Origin: Vagococcus allomyrinae
GTDB lineage: Bacteria; Bacillota; Bacilli; Lactobacillales; Vagococcaceae
Length of the DNA stretch: 64,000 nt
Assembly (NCBI RefSeq): GCF_017829975.1
Contig: NZ_JAEEGA010000003.1
Span: 62,001 to 126,000 of the forward strand
Direction of reading: 5' to 3'
Positions within the stretch are counted from its first letter, which is position 1; each line of letters opens with the position of its first letter. Below, one piece after another: positions 34,182 to 43,556 of the stretch. Both the position numbers and the translations under genes were made by a program. The notes below the pieces were generated by a model, which made no database searches, was not told the DNA's origin, and was given only the letters and a program-made list of their open reading frames with translations.

Positions 34182-36251
34182 TTAGGTATAGCTGTTGGCG
34201 AAGGCCAGTAATCGCTCCACGACAAATTGAGTGATCCGCCGACTGTCACCTGATTGCAAGCAAGCCGTGGTTGCCTCACTTTCGATTAACAAAGAACTGA
34301 TTTGACTCATCAACTCTAATCCTTGCTGCTCCAGTTTTTCCGGAGCTAACAGCAAGACGATTGTGGCAACCTGAACCTCGCCGCCTCCCATAGCCGGCAT
34401 CATTATCGGATTGGTTAAAGGAAATAACTGAAAAATCGGTTGTCTAATACTGGCATTCCGCGCATGAAATAAAGCCAATTCCGTTTCAGCAATCCCAAAA
34501 CCACTCCATTTTTCTCTGACTAATAAACTTTGTAGCAAACCTTCCACATCCAAACGTCGATCCTGTTCCAGCAAGGTTGTACAAATAGCTCGCAAGGTAT
34601 CTTCAATAGTTGTCAAAGAATTATCAATTCTCACTACTTGGAAATTGCTCAACAAAGTGACAACTGTCTCAGTATACAACTGGCGATTTTCAAGCAGATG
34701 AATCGCTTCTAACTTGGTTAATTGTTGTTCTTTTTCTTCACGATTTTGTTTGCGGCGATAATGAGACCGTTTATTTTGCAAATAAACTTCTATCTGTGAA
34801 ATTTCTCGCTCACTTAGGATCGGTGTCACATGAAAATACTCATAATCCACCTGGCCTAAATCAATGGTTGAGACCAGCAAATCGTATGGATGACTCTCCA
34901 TCTCTTTGGTCAATTCAAACAACGAAATCGTTTTTAAGGTTTTTAATTGCGGGATGGCCTGTTTGAGTCGTGTCACTAACATGCGCGACGTTCCAATACC
35001 GCTGGCACATACTACTAAGGCTGATAGTGCCACCTGTTCTTCTTGTTGTAACAGCGCTGCCCCGAAATGCAAGACCAGATAGCCAATTTCTTCTTCTGGA
35101 ACTGGCTGATAATGGTAGATTTCTTTCATGCTAGCTTGGACAATGCCAAAGAGTTCTTCATAATCCCGTTTAATTGAGTGAATTAAAGGATTCGTAATAC
35201 TCATGTCCGCATTTAAGCGGCGCAAGGCTGGCCGTAGGTGAGCTGTTAAACTTTTTAGCAGTGAATCCGAGGTCAACGAACTGCCAGTTTTTTCACTTAC
35301 TTTCGCGATTAACTGGGTGGCGATTGTCACCGCTTGAACTTGTTCATTGCTATTAAAGTCGCCAACATAGTTTTGGGCTTTAGCTCCTCGTAGGTGCATG
35401 GTCACAAATTCGACTTCGCCGATTGGCACCTCAGCTAGGGACAAGCCTAAACTAGTCACCAGTAACTCCTGGGCAAAATGAAATTCTGGATAATGAACCA
35501 CCTCAGGATTAATTAAGGTCTCCTTCATGCCATTGCCTTCGGTTATCCGTTGAACCGAAATGGCCACGTGAATCACCAAATTTATATAAGATTCATCGGT
35601 GATATCATAAGCTAGACTATCCCGGATGTTACGCAAACTTTGTTCGACCACTTCAATATGCCCCTGTTGGGTAATATAGTTCAAGCGACCTTCTGTAACC
35701 TCATCAGCAAACTGATTAAATAACACCCGCATAAATTGCTGCTTTGGATATTTTTTCCAAAAAAGATCACTTAACATTCCTCGCTTTTCCATCTCGCTAG
35801 CATTTAAACTAATGCCCATCCCCTTTTTACGGCTGATTAAACTAGAATTTAAGTAGTCTTCTTCAATTTTAGTTAAATCATTGCTGATGGTTGAGACGGT
35901 CACATTCAGATCATTGGCTAAGCCAATTAACTTCAGGGTGCCATCAGTTTTTAGTAGCTCCTTCAAAATATATTGTTGCCGTTCTTCTGGCGAAAAATCA
36001 TTATAGGTCAGATCTAATAACTGCCACTTAAATCGCTGTTTATCATCTTCAGAGCCCTGAACAGATAAATAGTGCTTTTCCTTTGTCAGTTTCAAGTTAA
36101 ATGTTGCCAAAGTCGCCTTGACTTCTTTCAAATCTCGTCTAATGGTTCGCTCACTTACTTCAAATTCCTCCGCCACATCTGCTAGGTGCAGCGGTTGCGG
36201 TGCCATCATTAGTTGTTCTAAAATCAATCTGGGACGTGCACTCAAATACAT
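34182..36251 (-). CDS. mtlR: Mannitol operon activator (BglG family, PRD-type)
   Basis: The 689-residue multi-domain regulator has an N-terminal HTH (FEVSERTIRRDLKEV) and a second HTH near residue 110. Two PRD domains carry regulatory His residues (HVAISVQRITEG, VTMHLRGAKA, LVLHFGAALLQ). An EIIB-like domain follows with Cys in VVCASGIGTSRM, and then an EIIA-like domain with His in ALFHARNAS. PTS phosphorylation through these residues sets its activity according to mannitol and preferred sugars. AAGGAGG before the ATG. It sits between mtlA and mtlF. Confidence 0.94.
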   Translation of the reverse strand: MYLSARPRLILEQLMMAPQPLHLADVAEEFEVSERTIRRDLKEVKATLATFNLKLTKEKHYLSVQGSEDDKQRFKWQLLDLTYNDFSPEERQQYILKELLKTDGTLKLIGLANDLNVTVSTISNDLTKIEEDYLNSSLISRKKGMGISLNASEMEKRGMLSDLFWKKYPKQQFMRVLFNQFADEVTEGRLNYITQQGHIEVVEQSLRNIRDSLAYDITDESYINLVIHVAISVQRITEGNGMKETLINPEVVHYPEFHFAQELLVTSLGLSLAEVPIGEVEFVTMHLRGAKAQNYVGDFNSNEQVQAVTIATQLIAKVSEKTGSSLTSDSLLKSLTAHLRPALRRLNADMSITNPLIHSIKRDYEELFGIVQASMKEIYHYQPVPEEEIGYLVLHFGAALLQQEEQVALSALVVCASGIGTSRMLVTRLKQAIPQLKTLKTISLFELTKEMESHPYDLLVSTIDLGQVDYEYFHVTPILSEREISQIEVYLQNKRSHYRRKQNREEKEQQLTKLEAIHLLENRQLYTETVVTLLSNFQVVRIDNSLTTIEDTLRAICTTLLEQDRRLDVEGLLQSLLVREKWSGFGIAETELALFHARNASIRQPIFQLFPLTNPIMMPAMGGGEVQVATIVLLLAPEKLEQQGLELMSQISSLLIESEATTACLQSGDSRRITQFVVERLLAFANSYT

Positions 36252-36288
36252 ACCTGTTCAGACCTCCTTGTCAGTTATTTTTGATTCA

Positions 36289-37707
36289 TTAACCTTTGAT
36301 GACGACTAACTTTTCCACCAGCGCATCGTATTGATCGCTATTTAAAAAATTCTCTACGGAAACATGGTAAGCATTCGGTAATTTTTCCTTCGCTCGATCC
36401 GTTAAATCTTTATGGGTGACGATAATATCCGCATCAGCTGGTAATTGCGAGATCGCCGTGTTAATCACCGTTAAACCTAAACCAGCATGTTTCACCTTAT
36501 TTCGTAAAACAGAGGCGCCCATCGCACTGGATCCCATGCCAGCATCACAAGCAAACACGATTTTTTGAGCAAGTGCCAACGACTGATCATTTGCCACTGT
36601 ACTCGCTAGACCAGTTGGGGCCATTGTCTTTTTCCCTTTGAGGGAAGAAGCCTGATTAGCCGCCTCTTCTAGAGAAGTTGCCGGTTCTTTAGAGGTCCTC
36701 AAAATCAATGCTGAAACCACGAAGGAAACCGCCGTTGCCGCAATAATGCCGGCAAATAATCCTAGATAATTGCCTCTTGGAGCCATTGCTAAAATAGCAA
36801 AAATACTGCCCGGTGAGGCTGGGGCAACTAGTCCGACGTTAAACAGAGAGAAAGTAAAAATCCCTGTCATGCCACCTGCAATAGCCGCTAACAACAACGC
36901 TGGTTTCATCAAAATATAAGGGAAATATATTTCGTGAATCCCCCCGAAGAAATGAATGATGATCGCTCCAGGCGCAGTCTGTTTGGAAGACCCTTTGCCG
37001 AATAGTGAATAAGCTAATAATATTCCCAGACCAGGTCCAGGGTTTGCTTCAACTAAAAATAAAATTGATTTGCCCACCTGTGTGGCCTGCTCAATCGCAA
37101 TCGGCCCAATAACCCCATGATTAATGGCATTATTTAGAAACAGAACTTTGGCTGGTTCAACAAAAACACTTACCAATGGCAACAGTGAATGATCGACTAA
37201 AAAGGCGACTCCCGCTGCTAAGAAACCGTTTAACGCTTCAACTGCTGGACCAATGGCCCAAAAAGATAAGATGGCTAAAATAGCACTCAAAATCCCAGCA
37301 GAAAAATTATTGACTAACATTTCAAAACCGGCAGGAACTTTGCCGTCAATCGCTTCATCAAATTTTTTCATCAACCAAGCGCCTAATGGTCCGACCATCA
37401 TCGCGCCTAAAAACATCGGAATATCCGTTCCAACAATCACACCCATGGTAACCATCGCTCCCACGACACCACCGCGTTTATCATAAATCAGACTACCACC
37501 AGTAAACCCAATTAAAATTGGTAATAAATACTTAATCGTCGGGTCTACCATTGACCCCAAAGCTTCATTTGGTGCCCAGCCAGTGGGAATAAAGAGGGCT
37601 GTGATTATCCCCCAAGCAATAAATGCGCCAATATTAGGCATAATCATCCCACTTAGAAAACTACCAAATTGCTGAATCTTTACTTTAGCTCCAGACTTTT
37701 TCTCCAT
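36289..37707 (-). CDS. mtlA: Mannitol PTS enzyme IICB
   Basis: The 472-residue protein takes up mannitol and phosphorylates it. Residues 1 to about 345 are the membrane EIIC part, with GSFLSGMIMPNIGAFIAWG at the start and the conserved GGIHEIYFPYIL. A linker leads to an EIIB domain with the phosphorylated Cys in VFACDAGMGSSAM. The IIA is separate (mtlF). ATG 37707 has AGGAGGAA upstream; the extra 17 codons to 37758 have no such site. It is first in the operon, under a promoter with a cre-like site. Confidence 0.96.
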   Translation of the reverse strand: MEKKSGAKVKIQQFGSFLSGMIMPNIGAFIAWGIITALFIPTGWAPNEALGSMVDPTIKYLLPILIGFTGGSLIYDKRGGVVGAMVTMGVIVGTDIPMFLGAMMVGPLGAWLMKKFDEAIDGKVPAGFEMLVNNFSAGILSAILAILSFWAIGPAVEALNGFLAAGVAFLVDHSLLPLVSVFVEPAKVLFLNNAINHGVIGPIAIEQATQVGKSILFLVEANPGPGLGILLAYSLFGKGSSKQTAPGAIIIHFFGGIHEIYFPYILMKPALLLAAIAGGMTGIFTFSLFNVGLVAPASPGSIFAILAMAPRGNYLGLFAGIIAATAVSFVVSALILRTSKEPATSLEEAANQASSLKGKKTMAPTGLASTVANDQSLALAQKIVFACDAGMGSSAMGASVLRNKVKHAGLGLTVINTAISQLPADADIIVTHKDLTDRAKEKLPNAYHVSVENFLNSDQYDALVEKLVVIKG

Positions 37708-37817
37708 TTGTATTTCCTCCTGATTCTCGTTTCTCGCATGACTTCCGAGAACAAGCATGTTTGCCTGCTGACCTTTTCGTCAGCCTTAGCGTGATAAAAA
37801 CTTTGTGAAGGCTTGAT

Positions 37818-37858
37818 TTGCGCAAATCAATTTATCAGGACAACCACTTGTTGTCATC
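37818..37858. promoter_or_regulatory. Palindromes in the mtlA leader
   Basis: TTGATTTGCGCAAATCAA (about 37818-37835) is a perfect palindrome, and GGACAAC...GTTGT follows near 37840. They lie downstream of the mtlA -10 box and upstream of the gene and may be regulator sites or a leader hairpin. Confidence 0.4.
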
Positions 37859-37865
37859 CTTATTG

Positions 37866-37893
37866 TATACTGTTTGTAAGCGGAAACTCAACT
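37866..37893 (-). promoter_or_regulatory. mtlA promoter with cre-like site
   Basis: On the minus strand TTGAGT and TATACA are 16 bases apart. The spacer overlaps TTGTAAGCGGAAACT (37874-37888 on the plus strand), which fits the CcpA cre consensus at all but the last base. Carbon catabolite repression of mannitol use is the likely meaning. Confidence 0.65.
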
Positions 37894-37995
37894 ATATGAA
37901 AATGTAACTTTGTCCATCATAGTTGGACAAACATTTTAATCCTACTTCCCGCCATTAACAGTTGCTCCTAATTTGCTTAAACGCGAGTTATTCAC

Positions 37996-38025
37996 TTGAC
38001 ACCAAACGTACGTTCTTGGTATACT
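37996..38025 (+). promoter_or_regulatory. Promoter of the AhpD-like gene
   Basis: TTGACA (37996-38001) and TATACT (38020-38025) are 18 bases apart. The start near 38032 lies 29 bases before the ATG at 38061, which rules out the longer frame from 37962. Confidence 0.75.
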
Positions 38026-38060
38026 CAAAAAAGTCAGCAAATGAAAGGAATGATTGGCAG

Positions 38061-38498
38061 ATGACACAGCGAATTGATTATTATAAAGTAGCAACAGATG
38101 GCTTAAAGCCTTTATTGGCGATGGAAAAATACCTCGGAGAACAGACGACCCTTGATCCCTTGCTAAAAGAACTGATTAAAATTAGAGTCTCGCAAATTAA
38201 CGGTTGCGCCTATTGTTTAAATATGCACACCACTGACGCTCAAAAGCTTGGTGAAACAGCACAACGGATCAATTGCGTTAGCGCCTTTGAGGAATGTGGC
38301 TTTTATTCAGATAAAGAAAAAAGCGCCCTGCGATTGGCAGAAAAAATGACCCTCATTTCAAATAACCCCATTTCCAACGAATTATATCATGAGGTCCGTC
38401 GCTATTTTGATGAAAAAGACTATTGTGATTTAGTTTTAGCGATTTCCCAAATCAATGCCTGGAATCGGATTGCTATTTCTATGGGGACCACTATTTGA
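38061..38498 (+). CDS. Carboxymuconolactone decarboxylase/AhpD-like protein
   Basis: This 145-residue helical protein belongs to the CMD/AhpD fold. The redox motif is CAYCLNMHTTDA: two Cys two residues apart, followed by a His, the set used by AhpD-type disulfide reductases. Family members of this kind are cytosolic and mostly uncharacterised, often linked to peroxide or alkylating stress. AAAGGAA lies before the ATG, and a good promoter and a terminator frame it, so it is a single-gene unit. Confidence 0.85.
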   Translation: MTQRIDYYKVATDGLKPLLAMEKYLGEQTTLDPLLKELIKIRVSQINGCAYCLNMHTTDAQKLGETAQRINCVSAFEECGFYSDKEKSALRLAEKMTLISNNPISNELYHEVRRYFDEKDYCDLVLAISQINAWNRIAISMGTTI

Positions 38499-38529
38499 GC
38501 GGTTAACTAGAAGTTGATTTAATTGTTTT

Positions 38530-38557
38530 AGCCATTCCCCAATGGCTTTTTTATTTT
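38530..38557 (+). terminator. Terminator of the AhpD-like gene
   Basis: AGCCATT-CCCC-AATGGCT is followed by TTTTTTATTTT. Confidence 0.85.
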
Positions 38558-38693
38558 ACCGGAAAATCTAAAACGTTCTCTAGATCGTCATTTGGCTCCA
38601 ACTTCACGAGGCAGCTTTGCTTGGTTCAAGCAACCTGCCCTATTCACAAATAGATCGTTTTAAAAAACCGGGACACTTTCTTCCAACATAAAA

Positions 38694-38733
38694 AAAGAGA
38701 AACGTTATTGTCCATAAAATAACGTTTCTCTTT
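38694..38733. terminator. Bidirectional terminator
   Basis: The 16-base perfect arms AAAGAGAAACGTTATT / AATAACGTTTCTCTTT have an 8-base loop and an A run on the left, so they end at least the minus-strand VOC transcript. The bases 38558-38690 hold no gene. Confidence 0.85.
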
Positions 38734-38785
38734 CTCAAAATATCTCCGAACAATCGTAACAGGATGTAGCTATATACCTCATGTT

Positions 38786-38839
38786 TAATAATCAAACAGA
38801 TAGTTCCATTGGATGATTATTTAATGGGAACTATCTAGC
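38786..38839 (+). repeat. Dispersed interleaved-palindrome repeat, copy 2
   Basis: It reads TTTAATAATCA, AGATAGTTCCATT, TGATTATTT, AATGGGAACTATCT in order. Its core is nearly identical to copy 4. It lies between the VOC gene and its terminator, so it would be in that gene's 3' transcript. Confidence 0.85.
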
Positions 38840-38872
38840 TGTTTTTGAGAGCTCATTATTGGGCTTTCCAGA

Positions 38873-39730
38873 CTAACTGTTGGATAACTCCCTTAAATAA
38901 TTAATATCGAGTTTCTTCATGTTGTACAATGCTTTTGTCAGTTCCACTGCTTTAGGGTTGGTTGAACGAAGCAAGGTATCCATATCTCGAGTCGTTGTCT
39001 GCCACGAAACACCAAATTTATCAACCATCCAGCCGCATTGGCTTTCTGCCCCTTCTTTGGTAACTAGCTCCCAAACACGATCAATTTCCGCTTGATTGTC
39101 ACAATAAAAACAAAATGAATTCCCCATGGTGACCGCAAACTGATGATCATAATCATTGTCCATAACAATAAACGGTTGACCATCAAGGGTAAACTTAGCA
39201 AATTGAACAGTGCCATCAGGATTATTAATGAGCACCTCGCGCTCTAACTGACCGAAATAGTTGCCCCAAGTCTCAATGGCTTCCTCAGCCATACCAAAGT
39301 ATTGATGGATAAACATCACGCAAGGCGTAATGGTTTCTTGCCCCTCACCGACGGTAATTTGCCAAGAGACGCCAAACTCATCATTAAGCCAACCAAACAA
39401 CTTACCCATAGTTTGATCTTCCAACGCCATTAAGACCTCCCCTTTAGGGGCTAAGCGATCCCAAATTGCTTGCGCCTCAGTCGCCGTTCGCGCCTCCACT
39501 ACATAGGAAATTGCGGGAGTCATGGTAAATTCAGGTCCACCGTTTAAAAGCAAAAATTCCTGATTATCAATCTCAATTGACACGGTTAAAATATCTCCCA
39601 CCACACCATGATCATCTGTTAAATAAAAATTAGTGACCTTGCGCTTAACCGAAGCAAACACCTCTTGATACACAGCGATCATTTCTTCAATCTGCCCATC
39701 TACCCATAAACATGCTGAAAATTTAGTCAT
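38873..39730 (-). CDS. VOC family protein, two-domain (PhnB-like)
   Basis: This 285-residue protein has two similar halves of the vicinal-oxygen-chelate fold (PhnB/3-demethylubiquinone methyltransferase-like domain). Each half begins with a short strand (ACLWVDGQIEEMIAVYQEVF, PCVMFIHQYFGMAEEAIETW) and ends with a sequence of the form FGVSWQ (twice). Such proteins are cytosolic and of unknown reaction. ATG 39730 has AGGAGTG upstream. It stands alone. Confidence 0.82.
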   Translation of the reverse strand: MTKFSACLWVDGQIEEMIAVYQEVFASVKRKVTNFYLTDDHGVVGDILTVSIEIDNQEFLLLNGGPEFTMTPAISYVVEARTATEAQAIWDRLAPKGEVLMALEDQTMGKLFGWLNDEFGVSWQITVGEGQETITPCVMFIHQYFGMAEEAIETWGNYFGQLEREVLINNPDGTVQFAKFTLDGQPFIVMDNDYDHQFAVTMGNSFCFYCDNQAEIDRVWELVTKEGAESQCGWMVDKFGVSWQTTTRDMDTLLRSTNPKAVELTKALYNMKKLDINYLRELSNS

Positions 39731-39889
39731 CTCTATCACTCCTAATTCTTGCCATTTTTTACTGTTTTACCTCGTTCTTCAGCTCATTTTGATTATGATA
39801 AATAACAACAACCGTTATTCAAATCCCCCCATTTTTATTATTAGAATAACACGTTATTGGACAATCCACAATCATAGTGATCAGGACGG

Positions 39890-39909
39890 CCCCACGATTA
39901 GTTGTGGGG
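39890..39909. other. Palindrome in the 39731-40049 gap
   Basis: CCCCAC and GTGGGG are separated by 8 bases. The gap of 319 bases has no gene; it should hold the VOC promoter, but I see no clear boxes. Confidence 0.35.
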
Positions 39910-40011
39910 TCGCAAAAATTTACAGGACTATGTCCAAATCGATCAGCGCGCCTTGCTTGACTTACCATCCATCTCCCCTGGACCTAAGCATCAGCGATGT
40001 TCAACACACTC

Positions 40012-40043
40012 AAAAAGAGAGTTAGCCATTCGCCAACTCTCTT
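40012..40043 (-). terminator. Terminator of the HAD gene
   Basis: AAGAGAGTT / AACTCTCTT with an 11-base loop and an A run on the left, as expected for the minus-strand HAD gene. Confidence 0.8.
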
Positions 40044-40049
40044 GCCTCA

Positions 40050-40706
40050 CTATGAATAAAAATAACTGTGACAACTTTCCAGCGTCACCGTTGAAAAATC
40101 TTGAATAAGCCCGTCAGCCTGACCTAGATCCTGTTTAGGAAATGCTGGATTCTCAAAACCTAAACACACCATCCCCGCCGCCTTAGCGGCCTTTACACCA
40201 CTGACAGAATCTTCAATCACCAAACACTTGTCAGGTTCAATTGCTAATGATTGAGCCGCCTTTAAGAAAACATCTGGAAAAGGTTTTGACCGCTCACAGG
40301 TCTCCCCAGAAACAAGCGCCTGAAAATAAGGTTGCAGCTTCAAAGACGTTACTGCTTTTTCGATATCTTCAACGGAAGAGGAAGAAGCAATCGCTAAAGG
40401 CACACCTGCTTGACTTAACCGTTTAATCAATGGAACAGCGCCGGGGATGGCCTTAGTCGGTTCTGTTCGTAACATCTCGCCACGGATTTTTTCACCTTTG
40501 GCAATACATTGATCCACACTCAAAGGCAAATTAAAGTCCTTTTTCATGCGAGTCCACATGTGTTCCAAGGTTGTTCCAAATAACTGATAGTGATAAGAAT
40601 CCGCCACCTTAATTCCTAGCTCTTGTAACGTTTTTTGCTTAGAGGCGATCCAGATTGGTTCCGAATCAACAATCACTCCATCCATATCAAAAATTAATGC
40701 GTCCAT
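40050..40706 (-). CDS. HAD superfamily hydrolase (beta-phosphoglucomutase-like)
   Basis: This 218-residue cytosolic phosphatase or mutase has the four HAD motifs: DMDGVIVDSE (nucleophile Asp and acid Asp), IASSSS (motif II Ser), the Lys in ERSKPFPDVF and VIEDSVSGVKAA (metal Asp). A helical cap lies between motifs I and II, placing it with beta-phosphoglucomutase and 2-deoxyglucose-6-phosphatase-like enzymes. A sugar phosphate substrate is likely. It stands alone next to the sorbitol operon. Confidence 0.85.
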   Translation of the reverse strand: MDALIFDMDGVIVDSEPIWIASKQKTLQELGIKVADSYHYQLFGTTLEHMWTRMKKDFNLPLSVDQCIAKGEKIRGEMLRTEPTKAIPGAVPLIKRLSQAGVPLAIASSSSVEDIEKAVTSLKLQPYFQALVSGETCERSKPFPDVFLKAAQSLAIEPDKCLVIEDSVSGVKAAKAAGMVCLGFENPAFPKQDLGQADGLIQDFSTVTLESCHSYFYS

Positions 40707-40790
40707 ATGTTAGCTCCTTCATTTTACTCAACCACTTGCTGCTACGTCTTAACGTTTCCCCCAAATCATTTATCTTCAGTTTAACTTAGT

Positions 40791-40929
40791 ATATACATCC
40801 TGTTAAATAATTAAACAGATAGTTCCATTGGTTAATTCACATAATCATCTGTCAAGAGTGGTACTTTCAGCTTTTTTCTGGTTGAAAGTTTAACGGTAAA
40901 GGATGATTAATTAATGGGAACTATATAGC
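40791..40929 (+). repeat. Dispersed repeat, copy 3 (with internal insertion)
   Basis: It has the left arms ATCCTGTTAAATAATT and AGATAGTTCCATTG, then about 75 extra bases with their own hairpin (ACTTTCA / TGAAAGT), then the right arms GATGATTAATTAATGGGAACTAT. It lies just past the 3' end of the sorbitol operon. The rest of the 40707-41100 gap shows no gene. Confidence 0.8.
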
Positions 40930-41100
40930 TGAGACTTCGCTCGTTTTGATGATCAAGCGACTGAATCAAATAGTTTGCTGATGCGTCGCATCCTCATCAG
41001 TAATCTGTTATAGAGGACCAAGTAAATAATCACGATTAGTTATTAGCTGAATAAGCCAGCAGAACTAGCTGATCGGATTATGTTAGAGATGTTATCGCTC

Positions 41101-41457
41101 TTAATTGATGGTAATTTTAGTATTTAATTGGATGTCAGGGTATTCACCTAAGGCCACATGAAGGGAACCTGGTAAATCAGCTTGTTCCGCCCCATCAAAC
41201 TTGATGGTCAGATGACCTAAGTCATGTAAATTTTTGGTGACCACATTCCCTACTGCGGTAATTCGGTACTGATCATCCCCAATACGTAACGTCATATTTT
41301 TCTCAATTGGTCGTTCAACAGGCAGAACTTCTATATTGTAACAATAATTTTTTAATGTTTCTGGCGCATTTTCGCCAAATAGTATTAACATTTGCTCTTC
41401 TTTAAACAAACCTGCTTCTGAACCAATTGCCTTTACAACTGTTTGATACATACTCAT
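41101..41457 (-). CDS. srlB: Sorbitol (glucitol) PTS enzyme IIA
   Basis: This 118-residue protein hands phosphate from HPr to the sorbitol EIIB. It fits the length and sequence of the GutA-type IIA family, with RITAVGNVVTKNLHDLGHLTIKFDGA; His residues near position 80 (NLHDLGH) are candidate phosphate carriers. GAGAGGA precedes the ATG. It is the last gene of the sorbitol operon. Confidence 0.92.
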   Translation of the reverse strand: MSMYQTVVKAIGSEAGLFKEEQMLILFGENAPETLKNYCYNIEVLPVERPIEKNMTLRIGDDQYRITAVGNVVTKNLHDLGHLTIKFDGAEQADLPGSLHVALGEYPDIQLNTKITIN

Positions 41458-41485
41458 CTATCCTCTCAACTTTCCACGTGTCATT

Positions 41486-42481
41486 TTAACTATACAATCC
41501 AAAACTAGCAATCCAAGCCACGATAACTCTCGGCACCCCATTTAAGAAGCGAGAGTATAAGACGGAAGGGACGCCTACCTCTACTGTTTCAGCCTCGGCT
41601 TCTTCCAAACCTAAGCCCACTGGAATAAAATCACAGGCATTTTGCGTATTTATAGCAAAGAGGGCCGGCAACGCAAGCTGTGGGGGAATATTCCCTTTGC
41701 CAATTTCCACTCCGATCAAGGTGCCAATCACTTGGCCGATAACTGCCCCTGGTCCTAAAAGGGGAGATAGAAATGGCAGTGAACAAATAAACCCGATAAT
41801 GATTAGCCCCCAAATATTTCCCGCCAAGGGAGCCATGACTTTAGCAAAGAGATCGCCGATTCCAGACCCTTGAATAATCCCAATCAACAAGGCTACAAAT
41901 GCCATAAAGGGCAAAATGGTCGTTATGACGGTTTGAACCGCTTCACGGGCTGCCTGATTAAAGGTCGCCACGACTTTCCCAGCGCCCATGCCGATCCGAG
42001 CAATAACACTTTGTTTACCAACTGTTTCAGTTATCTTTTTATCTGTACTGTACTTAAATTCTTTGACTGGCTCTGTTGCTGGTGGTTGGTTGGCTTCCGT
42101 TTCACTTGCCAGCTGAATTTGATTAAGTCCAACGGCAGAAACATAAATTTCTTCATTGATGTATTTCGCCAATGGGCCACTTTTGCCAGTCGGCACAATA
42201 TTGACCGTGTAAATGCCTTTTTGAGGGTAAATACCGCAGCGTAAAGTTCCCCCACAATCGATAATCGCCAAGGCGATCTCTTCATCTGGAATGGATGTTT
42301 TAAAGCCATTGACAGACTCCATTCCTGTCAGTTCTTCGATCTTATCAACAATTTCAGGGCGCTCGCCTCCGCCTGTGACATAGATAAATTTATGTTTCTC
42401 AGGGGTTGGCGTAATCGTCAACGGTCCACCATAACCACCAGATCCTTTTTTTATCGTGATGCTTCGGTAATTAGTCATCAT
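41486..42481 (-). CDS. srlE: Sorbitol PTS enzyme IIBC (SrlE)
   Basis: The 331-residue protein has an N-terminal EIIB domain ([11 protein letters not shown] at the start, Cys in [12 protein letters not shown]), and a C-terminal membrane part from about residue 185 with [21 protein letters not shown]-like and [12 protein letters not shown]. Together with SrlA it forms the sorbitol-transporting, phosphorylating unit. GGGAGA is before the ATG. It lies 27 bases after srlA. Confidence 0.93.
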   Translation of the reverse strand: MMTNYRSITIKKGSGGYGGPLTITPTPEKHKFIYVTGGGERPEIVDKIEELTGMESVNGFKTSIPDEEIALAIIDCGGTLRCGIYPQKGIYTVNIVPTGKSGPLAKYINEEIYVSAVGLNQIQLASETEANQPPATEPVKEFKYSTDKKITETVGKQSVIARIGMGAGKVVATFNQAAREAVQTVITTILPFMAFVALLIGIIQGSGIGDLFAKVMAPLAGNIWGLIIIGFICSLPFLSPLLGPGAVIGQVIGTLIGVEIGKGNIPPQLALPALFAINTQNACDFIPVGLGLEEAEAETVEVGVPSVLYSRFLNGVPRVIVAWIASFGLYS

Positions 42482-42508
42482 TCTCCCATCCTTTCAATTA
42501 ACTATTAG

Positions 42509-43060
42509 CTAGCCGACTAGCTTAGCTTCTTTGCTTAAGGTAATGCCTTGTTGCTTGCAGACGAATTTGGTCGTATAATCCGTGACCACACCACCGATAA
42601 AATTCATCACTAATCCGACCAACAAATAACGAATGGCTAGATCCATCTGATTTAATCCTAAAGCAGTGATCCCTTGAGCCACACCTAAATAGATAAATAA
42701 TTCGCCAGGATTAATATGTGGAAATAAACCATTACTCGTGTGACAAGCCTGACCGACCACTGCGTAAAAACTCGGTTTATAATATTCAGGCAAAAAGCGG
42801 CCTAACGTAAACGACATTGGATTTCCCAGCATAAAGGTGGCCACAAAGGGCAAGATTAAATAGCGGGTAAAAATATTTTTAGATGAGGCATGAGCGATTT
42901 TATTAACCCGTTCTTCACCTAACATCATGATCAACGTGTTCATCAACACCAGCAGCATTAAGACAACCGGTACGATTCCAGTGACCCAACTGATAAACGT
43001 ATCAGCACCCGTTTGAAATAAATTCATAAATCCTTCAGCAAATTTTGTAATGACGTTCAT
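42509..43060 (-). CDS. srlA: Sorbitol PTS enzyme IIC (SrlA)
   Basis: This 183-residue membrane protein is the IIC1 part of the sorbitol permease, with several hydrophobic segments and the conserved HTSNGLFPHINPGELF-type segment. The gene overlaps srlM by 4 bases (ATGA). AAGGAG before the ATG. With SrlE it forms the membrane channel. Confidence 0.93.
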   Translation of the reverse strand: MNVITKFAEGFMNLFQTGADTFISWVTGIVPVVLMLLVLMNTLIMMLGEERVNKIAHASSKNIFTRYLILPFVATFMLGNPMSFTLGRFLPEYYKPSFYAVVGQACHTSNGLFPHINPGELFIYLGVAQGITALGLNQMDLAIRYLLVGLVMNFIGGVVTDYTTKFVCKQQGITLSKEAKLVG

Positions 43061-43542
43061 TTATTAACACTCCTTTTCATTTTTGCTTGAATAATCGAAC
43101 TACCTAGTTTAACTTGCTCGTAAAACGATTGGAACGGAGGTTGGTTCACCTTGATTTCCTCACCATTGGCGACTCGTTGATAGACGGAAACCGCATCCAA
43201 AATTGTTTGTTGCGTCAAACGATTTTCCTTGAGAACACAGTGACTTCGATCAGACACATCAGTGATTCTAATGCCGGTAAAACCGGCTAGTTCTTTAAAT
43301 TTAGCTAAGACAGTGGTTCCTTGAATCTTGCGGCTATCAATTATCACACCTCCTTCGTCAATGGTAAACATGACGATTGTCCCTGCTCTAAATTTGCCTG
43401 ATTTGCGACCGATGGCCACTCTGCCTTTGGCTTTCATTTCCCCATAAATCGCCGTAAAATGTTTAATTTGTCTAAACCCTAACAGGCCTTGAATCAGATA
43501 CGCCACAACTGCAAGGATCCCTAATAAATATACAATTGGCAT
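43057..43542 (-). CDS. srlM: Sorbitol operon regulator GutM/SrlM
   Basis: This 161-residue protein has a hydrophobic N-terminal segment (about residues 4-20) followed by a soluble domain, with GRKSGKFRAGTIVMFTIDEGG typical of GutM. In E. coli GutM helps activate the operon. AAGGAG is before the ATG. It lies between srlR and srlA, and its last bases overlap srlA. Confidence 0.88.
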   Translation of the reverse strand: MPIVYLLGILAVVAYLIQGLLGFRQIKHFTAIYGEMKAKGRVAIGRKSGKFRAGTIVMFTIDEGGVIIDSRKIQGTTVLAKFKELAGFTGIRITDVSDRSHCVLKENRLTQQTILDAVSVYQRVANGEEIKVNQPPFQSFYEQVKLGSSIIQAKMKRSVNK

Positions 43543-43556
43543 CTTTTTGCTCCTTC

